From assembly GCF_019703515.2 (NCBI RefSeq), contig NC_059365.1, positions 37,560,001 to 37,624,000 on the forward strand: a stretch of DNA of 64,000 nucleotides, read 5' to 3'. The notes below the pieces were generated by a model. It was given only the letters and a program-made list of their open reading frames with translations, was not told the DNA's origin and made no database searches. Made by a program: the position numbers and the translations under genes. Shown piece by piece: positions 56,306 to 64,000 of this stretch. Within the stretch, counting starts at the first letter, position 1, and each line of letters starts with the position of its first letter. Origin of the DNA: Myxocyprinus asiaticus. Its lineage: Eukaryota; Chordata; Actinopteri; Cypriniformes; Catostomidae.

Positions 56306-57180
56306 CACTTAAAGGGGTTATGAAATGCTTTTTTTTAAAAATATATATAGTTTTATTATCTTCCCTGAGGTCCGCTGATAATGTTATTAAGGTTTTTTGC
56401 ACCAAAGCAGTCATAATTTAGTAATATATAATCATTTTCCACCCTGTCTCTGGCCCTCTGTCTGAAAAGCTCTGTTTTGGCCTCAGTGTCTCCTTAAAAC
56501 ATAAACGCCCACTGTTCTAACTGGCTAACAGCGTGCAGCCCCTCGAAATCAGCCATATTTGAAACTCAGTCGGAAGAGAATGAACAACCCCACAATATTA
56601 CTGCTAATTTCAGGGTTTACACATAACGCACATCCAACACATTGCATCCGAATATGTTAAACTGCTCATCTCAAGCACAACAGTTAACACTCATCACCAT
56701 AAACTATCAAACAGTCATGATATTTGAAATATTCATGAATGAAACTTACTGTTTTGCATCGGGTCCAAGTGTTTTTAACTTTACCATCCTTCAATAATAT
56801 TTGCTTTACAAAGTTTGAATCGTATTATGACAGGTTCACAAGCAATCCATGCTTTCATGAGCCGAAAAAACATACAATCCACGCTGAAACACGATGAAGA
56901 CACATCCACATGATGCACACACATAGTCCAAAGCATGGTGTGAACTAGACACACACACACATACAGCATCACATCACCGGAAACATATCAGAACGGTCAA
57001 AGACGTCCATCTAGCGCATGTTTTCATACACCAACAAGTAAAAATAGCGCAGATGGGCGAAAGAACGCATCCATGATGCTCAAAACAACAAGAGGAACAG
57101 CAGCTGAATGAAACCGAATTGCTTCTCCTCTTCAGAGGTCACTGATTCTTGAGATAAGAGACAAAACATGTCCTACATAC
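56306..57180 (+). repeat. Dispersed repeat with 'AAAGGGGTYATG' end, copy 1
   Basis: It begins AAAGGGGTTATGAAATGC and ends CTGATTCTTGAGATAAGAG then ACAAAACATG. The same two ends, inverted, bound the copy at 61,885-62,384. Interiors are only loosely alike. Confidence 0.6.
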
Positions 57181-58959
57181 AAAAGTCGTCTTTATGTTAA
57201 AAATCAAGAAATTCATAATAATAAAAATACTGAAAAAGTTTAATCTAAAGCAGTGGTTCTCAACCTTTTTTTGATGAAGGCCCCCCCCCAATTCTCTTAC
57301 CCCAGCATAAAATCAATATGATCTCTAAAACTTTAAATTATGTCTTGAATGCAAACAGTACATGTTTGAATAATATTATGAGTAGCTGTAGTTGTAGCTG
57401 TTATTATATCTAAGGAAAAGAAACATGTACACTGTGCCCTACCAAGAAAACAGAAAATGAGCTATTAATGTAGAACTACTCAGAATTTTTAAAGAAATCA
57501 GGTGAGTTCTCTGTCTGCTACAGAAAAAGAAAATTTCTCATAAAGCAGATATAATCAGAACAGATGCACTGAATTATGTCTTGGTTAACATTAAACTAAA
57601 TCTGACATGATACTGTATACCTCAGATTCAAAAACACTGCAAAGTGTCATTCTTCCATGCATTGCAGTTAGTTTGTATAGGGAATTGTAATTTGCACTAT
57701 TCATTAACTTCAGACTGTATTCAATAGGTAGATCATACATTATCATCATCATCATCATTATTATTATTGTCATAATTAAATGCTGGAGAGTGTCTTTCCT
57801 CTGCTTGCTCATGATCAAAAGTTAAATATCACCAGCTAACAGCTTATGGCTGATTTCCATGTTTATGTTTCTGTTTAAGGAGGATTTTATAGGGGAAAAA
57901 AGTTTTGATTCCAAAAAGAAAATAAAAATCTAGTTCTAAAGAATAGATCAAAACAGATTTAAACTTTTACATTTCAATTACTTATTCCTAATTACTATAA
58001 GTGTTGAACATGTTACATTTGCCAGAATGTCTCCCTCACCCAAACATTTGAACTGTTCTCAACAATAATTTATCAACATCAGCTAAATTCTTCATTGAAC
58101 TTTCTTTCCTAAGAACTCAAATTGGTATTTATGTGTACAATTTGGATTTGTTAATAATGATCAGGGATGCAAAATCATGAGGTGAAAAAGGAGAGAAAGT
58201 CATAGCAAGTCTTCCAGGGGTATTCTTTCAGTTGATTTTTGTATTGTTGTTGTATTCAAAACTTTTTTTTCTTAAAAGATGAAGGTTTAAGTACCATTCA
58301 CCTGTGGGAGGGGTCAATTTTTCAGCTTCAATACGGAAAGGAACAACATACAGGACACCCTGGCTAATAAAGTACAGTTCGCATTTGCAACCATGTAAAT
58401 CAGGGGGTTTCTATGCCGTACCAGCAATGATGCGCAAATCATGTCGGTATTAGCAGCTATTCCTGCTCCCGCCAAATGATGAGGGCCACGGATTTCTTTG
58501 AGCACTAAGGCTAACTCATTTTAATACATTTTAATATTAACTAATTTTAGCTAACCTAGCTAATGTGATTTCTGTGTGGCTCTTATTACCTTCAGATTCT
58601 CAGGTCCTTGGATAATGAGAGCATCTTCACAGCTGGAAGGCATAAATTCCACTTAACTTTAATGTAGTTTCGATTTTCTCTTTTAAAGAATGAATAATGT
58701 CGAAATTTCCAAGAAAATAATGCATGATCTTCTGTGGTCATCATGATGAAGCAGCTGTTTGCCTGGAGAGCAGAGTGCTGATGTGAGACAAGTGTTATTT
58801 GCGCATGCGACAGTTGGAGGCGCTCCTGTCATGAGAGAGAACCCGAAGAGAATGTGCATCTAAATCATCTCTCATTCTAAACAATCAGCTGTCTGTATCA
58901 CTTTGTCAGGAAAATTTCTTTTGTCAGAAATTAAAATGTATTATCCTGACAATAATCCC
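57181..58959. other. Non-coding stretch with a repeat tail, no gene seen
   Basis: 57,249-57,292 (GCAGTGGTTCTCAACCTTTT followed by C-rich sequence) is a recurrent fish repeat end. No coding signal elsewhere. Confidence 0.45.
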
Positions 58960-59089
58960 AATTTTTTGAAAATGTAACTGTAATCTGATTAAGGTGGTTT
59001 TGTATGTAACTGTAACAGATTACAGTAACCTATGTTTGTATCCTGATTACCTAACACCCTTACAAGTAATCCATTACTCCCCAAGCCTG
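58960..59089 (-). repeat. hAT-like element fragment
   Basis: The end AAGTAATCCATTACTCCCCA then AGCCTG is the inverted form of the CAGGGTTGGGGAGTAAC-type terminus found at 14,761. The stretch before it alternates GTAACTGTAATCTGATTA-like blocks typical of that family's subterminal region. Confidence 0.65.
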
Positions 59090-59479
59090 CTTACCCATCA
59101 TGAATGTGAGACCAAACCTTTTTTTTAAAATTTAAGCAGATGGAGGGCTATATCTGGGGCCTACAAAATGAAAATGCATAGACAGAAACTAATAATAAAA
59201 GTGGTATTGTTATTATATTTTAAAAATAAGTGAAAAGACCAATAATATTGCATATTTTGTCTCACTGAAATGCTCATTCTACATTATAGCATTGGTTTTG
59301 AGTTGGATGTAGATGAAAATTTACTGGTATCAACAACAGTAAGGTTATTTATAACATCTATAAAAAGTAAAAAGTTAACACCTAATTTAACTAAATTATT
59401 TTAAGAGTGTGACTGAGTTGGATCTCGTTTCATCAGGTACTTATTGATTATAATACAACCTACTGTACATTCTATATAT

Positions 59480-59765
59480 ACTATATATACTTTTTTTTTA
59501 TTGAATAATGTGTATCTATATTGTGTATATTGTATACTGTACAGTGTATGTTATTATTTGTATATTGTTGTGTGTAATTATGTGTATATTAGACTTTAAA
59601 TTGTGATGTGTTAATTTGATGTTATTGTAAATTGGTAAATGTCTCATCACTGTCACGACTACTATGTTGATCGGAACTGCACCCAAGAATTTCACACACA
59701 ATTGCACTTGTGTATATGGCTGTGTGACAATAAAAGTGATTTGATTTGATTTTGATTGATGCAAA
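59480..59765 (+). repeat. 3' tail of a fish non-LTR retrotransposon
   Basis: AACTGCACCCAAGAATTTCA, TGCACTTGTGTATATGG and GTGTGACAATAAAAGTGATT lead into a short TGATT-type repeat tail, the usual 3' end of a 5'-truncated LINE. No reverse transcriptase sequence is present. The family is not determined. Confidence 0.6.
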
Positions 59766-60699
59766 GGAGTCATCTTTTTGAATTTCTGAAGGCAAACAAA
59801 TCCAGTTATATTTTCTTACACTCAAACAAAAATATTTTAGCCTATTATTTTAGGATTTATGCATTTCTATTTCATCTAAAAAAATTAAAAATAATAATAA
59901 AATAAAATAAAAATAGTGTATTTTGCATTTGCCCTCATGAAAATGTTTATTATTTTATTTTTTTTGTTTTAACAGTGGTATTTATAACAAGACCATAGGA
60001 AGCATGGATATTCTTCACTACCATGGTTAGATGTAACAAAATTTCTATAAAACAAATTATGGCATTTTTGTAATTACAAACAGTAGGCATACTCTAAACA
60101 CATGTAAAAACAATAAATACAAAATATAAACTTTTAAAAGTTGTAACAAAAAGTTATTATATTCCCTCACTCCCCTAATGTAGCCTATGACAAATTTAAA
60201 AGAGCTGAAGAAGTGATATGATAATATGTATAATGAATCTATTTCTGCCTAAAGTACAGTTAGTGTTACTATAGTAAATTCAAGGGTGGTCATGCAGAAT
60301 TCTGTACCAAATTCAAATGGTTTCCACGTCTCACGCCGTGCTTCTCACTGGTCCTTGCAGCGTTTCAGTGATCAGTGAGGTGCGTGTTTAAGAGCTGGAG
60401 ACCGGTCTGTGAGTAAAAACGAACCTTCTTTGTGCTCGCGCTGTGCTGTCCATTGAGCTGAATCCACCTACAGAGCCATACAGGTGCATTAGCGGAGGTT
60501 GTGCCTGTTTATTTGACGCTGCTAAACCAGATACTTCAGATGCATCGCTAGACTTCAGAATCAAATGAACCACGGTACAAATGCATACCAACCCGTACAA
60601 TGGAGTCTAGATAAACATTTTAATGCAAACAGGAACTCGACGATAGATTTGATAAACATAACCGTTAAACACCCCCCATTTGTAACCTTAACCTTAACA
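59766..60699. other. AT-rich non-coding stretch, no gene seen
   Basis: Only short frames are present, for example on the minus strand at 60,388-60,600, with no recognisable content. Confidence 0.45.
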
Positions 60700-60986
60700 G
60701 GACCACTATCAGTAGTTACTCACCACTGCTGACCGGGAGCACCCCACAAGCCTTGCCGTTTCAGAGATTCTCTGACCAGTCCTCTGGCCATAACAATTTG
60801 GCCCTTGTCAAAGTTGCTCAGGTCTTTACTCCTGACCATTTCTCCTGCATTCAACACATTGACTATGAGAACTGATTGTTCGCCAACCATCTAATCTACC
60901 CAGACCTTGACATGTGGCCTTGTTAGGAGATGATCAATGTTATTCATGTCACCTGTGAGTGGTCATAATGTTTTGGCTTATTGGTG
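60700..60986 (-). mobile_element. Tc1 fragment with terminal repeat, same family as 50,219-51,388
   Basis: On the minus strand it starts after a TA (60,987-60,988) with the terminal repeat CACCAATAAGCCAAAACATT and runs through ATGATCAATGTT-complement, GGTCTGGGTAGATTAG and GACTTTGACAAGGGCC into the first part of the transposase gene. It matches 50,219-50,460 closely and keeps the terminal repeat that copy lacks. The other 1.3 kb is absent. Confidence 0.85.
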
Positions 60987-61884
60987 TACTTTTAAATGAT
61001 TTCATTATAATTTTTTAAAATGCATGTTCTATACTTGGAAGCTCATGTAATATAACCTGTCCTCAGCAAGAGGTCACAATGTTAAACTGCCACACAAAGT
61101 GTTTAAAAATTCAACAAATTAATAAATATAAATATCAAATCAAAGATAGGGATCTGTAAGATATCAAACAAAAGATAAAGTAAACTTTCAAATATATTTT
61201 CCATAAAAATCTGCCTATCAAAGTTATGTCCTCACTTTGTGTCAACTTTTTTTTTTAAAATCCTGAATAAATCAGACAATGTAATGGTCAGCTATAACTC
61301 TGAGTACCCCTTTCCTACTTCCTGCTCATGGTAGATGTAACAGTAGAACACAAGGTCTGGTAAGTTTTATATTTTTTATATATTTCAATCAAACAATGTT
61401 TAAGCCTCTGCGGTCACAGCTTCAACATGTCAACACCATCATCCCATTTTAATATTGCTATTAAGAATTGTAGAATACATTTTGGCATTTTAGTTTAGGT
61501 TATAGGGCCAGCTTCAACTGAGGAAAAAAACCCTGAAATGTCTCAAGTGTACAACACATGGTTAAGATGGAAAAATATTCAACTTTGTCAGCTCCGTCAG
61601 AATTTTCAGAACAGTGTGTAAACAGAAAAATATTATAGAATGTATTTTATTACTACACCATTATTAGATAATTAAAGACTTTACACTCTCATTGGATGGA
61701 TCAATTAAAATAGCGTGCTTTTAGTGTGTATACAGTAAGATGTAAATTATGAAGTGAATAAATGTCAGTTTTTACAAAAAAAGTGTTTTTAGAAAAACCT
61801 GTTCCCTTACATGGTTCATTAGCTGATACCTTGTCTACAGATATATCCATTTCAAATTAATTTAGTGTAAAAAAATAAAAACAT
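60987..61884. other. AT-rich non-coding stretch, no gene seen
   Basis: No open frame, repeat pair or regulatory motif that I can support. Confidence 0.45.
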
Positions 61885-62384
61885 TTTTACAAACATGTTT
61901 TGTCCCTTATCTCAAGAATCAGTGAGTTATAACTTGACACCGCGTTTATTTTAAAGCGGGTCGAGATATGTATCAAGCGGTCAAAGTTGTCTGTCTAGTT
62001 CATGAATATATACAAAAATAATCCAAAATATTCACGATGGGTCCCCTTTGGTGTTTAAGAATAGTGAGGCCACAGTTGGCCTTGTTTGTCCTTCAATCTC
62101 AGTTTACGAACTGAAGCACCAGTGAGCAGGGCCATATAAAAGTAGACGTTGATGTTTTTGAGTTGTTAAGACAGTCATGAATTAATGTACCCCTAGTGAT
62201 GTAGGGTAGTTGCGGAAGTAGAGAACGAGGCATTTTTGCAGCTTGGTTTCAATGAATGCTTTTATTGCATTGGGGATTACGTTTTGAGATCTGAAATTTA
62301 CAGTATGTTTTTATAGTAGAAAGACCTCTTATATGTCAAAATATCAAGGGAAATTTGATTCCTCATGACATGACCCCTTTAAAG
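61885..62384 (-). repeat. Dispersed repeat with 'AAAGGGGTYATG' end, copy 2
   Basis: It begins ACAAACATGTTTTGTCCC and CTTATCTCAAGAATCAG and ends CATGACATGACCCCTTT, the inverse order of copy 1 at 56,306-57,180. It is about 370 bases shorter. Confidence 0.6.
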
Positions 62385-63725
62385 TGAGTGAAATTTTCTC
62401 CTAAACAGATAAGGTTTTTAAGGTTAATGCACTATCGAGTTTTAAATCAACTAAGCCTACATCCATACCCTAAACCTAAACGATAATGTCATAAATAGCA
62501 AATGATGAAAAATGCAATTGCTGAAGCAACCACATAATTTTGCAGTGCTTTGATGCTTCAACTAATTGTGTGTGTATATGTACTGTGTATTCCTTGTTTT
62601 TCCTTTTGTTCAGAGTTTAAAATTAGCACCAACCAACCCGCCAAATGTGTATATTTTATGCGCAGCGGTGGGTTATTTCTGTGGTAGGCGACTTAAAAAT
62701 CTTGGAGTGACAAGAAATGCTGTCAGACACAACGACGCACATTTGAAGAAACACACTAAATTATATTTTGAAGAACAGCCGTTGATTCGCTGTGTATTCT
62801 GAGGCACTCTGTCGCTCATAAGCGCAGCTCTTCTCATGGAACATAAGCATGCAGAGTGCTCACTTTTTCTGCTGTTTCAGTCATCTGAAAATAGTTTGCA
62901 ACTGCAAGAACAGTGTCGTCCATGAGAACACCTCAAATTATTTCAGACCATCTCAGGAGGTGCTCTAAGTTTAGTTTGCTTGATATCCACGGAGCAGTTT
63001 GTGTTTAAAAGCATTGTGAATGCAACATTGCCAAACATTTGTGGCTGAATACAAAACCATACAAAGCAAATGACATCCAGCAACATTAATCAATTGTCAT
63101 GTGTGTCATCATAATTCAGAAATGGTGTTTTATATACCTTTATGAATAACCAAAGGAGCTGGTAAAAAAATCAAACAGCCACTGTGGCTGGTGGGCAAAA
63201 CATTTTTGGATCTTTTTACCCCAGTGTTAGCTATGAAAACAGCATCTTTCTATTTTCCTGCTCCAATTTTCCTTTGCTCCACTGCTGAACTACCAGCGTC
63301 ACTAAAGAAATTATATTTTACCCAAGTTATGAGATTGCAGTCTGAACTGAATGTGGTGACATAAAAAACATGCACCGTGAAATAACACCAAAACAGCGCG
63401 CCTTTCTATTGCGTTGTGTTCGCTGGTTGTACTCAACAACAAACATGGTGACTGGTTTGGTCCGATTCATGACTGAGTGTCTCTTATGAGCCGGTACTTT
63501 TAAAACAGTGATTCACTAGCTCACGAGTTCTCATTTTTAATTAGTTTGACGAATCCTTCCTGAATTACTCGGAGGCTCTGAATGAATATGTGATTTTCCG
63601 CAAGTTACTCTCAGTTATGTCAAAATTTTTGGTGTACAAAGTTGATAAAATATGATACAATTTTGTTAAAGATAATGAATAATGTTAATACATAATTGTA
63701 AAAGTTATTTAAACAAAGTTAAAGA

Positions 63726-63730
<5 letters not shown>
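62385..63730. other. Non-coding stretch, no gene recognised
   Basis: 62,460-62,545 resembles the inverted block at 31,395-31,520 (ACCACATAATTTTGCAGTGC). The open frame at 62,566-62,802 has no recognisable domain. Confidence 0.4.

Positions 63731-63794
<64 letters not shown>
63731..63794. repeat. (TA)n microsatellite
   Basis: A TA run of about 64 bases. Confidence 0.95.
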
Positions 63795-63799
<5 letters not shown>

Positions 63800-63814
63800 T
63801 TATAATTTATAAAT

Positions 63815-63890
63815 ATAAACTTCGGCCACCAAGCAATGTCGCTTGGTCCAATCAGGCCCGCGACCCAAAATGAGTTTGACATGCCTGGTC
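63815..63890 (+). repeat. Fish repeat tail 'GGCCCGCGACCC...GTTTGACATGCCTG'
   Basis: CAGGCCCGCGACCC followed by GAGTTTGACATGCCTGGTC is a short, recurrent sequence at the end of teleost dispersed repeats. Confidence 0.45.
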
Positions 63891-64000
63891 TAGATCAAGC
63901 TTGTGCTTGTGACCCAAACTGTCATTTGTTTTCATTAATGCTGTCATAACTGAGCACAGTCTGAAAATAAGTAGCCTTTCTAAAGGTTAATCTAGCGCAT

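Noticed and set aside
1..64000. CRISPR arrays, bacterial operons, tRNA or rRNA genes
   Set aside because: No regularly spaced short direct repeats, no bacterial gene features and no tRNA-like cloverleaf that I could support; the sequence is clearly vertebrate.

Overview
The window is vertebrate, almost certainly teleost and most likely cyprinid, genomic DNA. It is AT-rich, holds many microsatellites, and is packed with fish-type dispersed repeats: Tc1/mariner, a hAT-like foldback element, DIRS elements, small inverted-repeat elements and LTRs. I recognise no intact host protein-coding gene, no tRNA or rRNA gene and no CRISPR array. The window reads as an intergenic or long intronic stretch built by nested transposon insertion.

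Positions 1 to about 11,200 hold most of a degenerate endogenous retrovirus-like element on the + strand, with its 5' LTR outside the window. In order it has a leader with a strong splice-donor match, gag with a long coiled coil, a protease region, reverse transcriptase, a connection domain derived from a decayed RNase H, a second RNase H, integrase, an Env with signal peptide, fusion-peptide-like segment, heptad region and C-terminal membrane anchor, a polypurine tract and a 3' LTR with recognisable promoter signals. It carries about a dozen stops and frameshifts. The most unusual point is a second retropepsin-like domain after the first. It keeps the C-terminal landmark of the fold but has lost the catalytic aspartate.

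14,193-15,599 is a foldback element with arms of about 570 bp and hAT-like ends. 16,040-19,183 and 26,080-27,966 are two internally deleted DIRS-type tyrosine-recombinase retroelements. The first keeps Gag and recombinase pieces. The second keeps only a Gag zinc-finger start and a recombinase tail, and sits inside another inverted-repeat element. 28,124-29,386 is a truncated Tc1 element with TA duplications and an inverted filler segment. 50,219-51,388 and 60,700-60,986 are two pieces of another Tc1 family.

30,000-64,000 is mostly repeat-derived non-coding DNA. One dispersed repeat occurs at 33,790-34,620 and again at 45,725-47,660, where the second copy is split by a SINE-like insertion and by a solo LTR with a perfect 5-bp target duplication. 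A CpG-richer patch at about 43,500-45,700 and a few repeat-poor stretches are the only candidates for host regulatory DNA.
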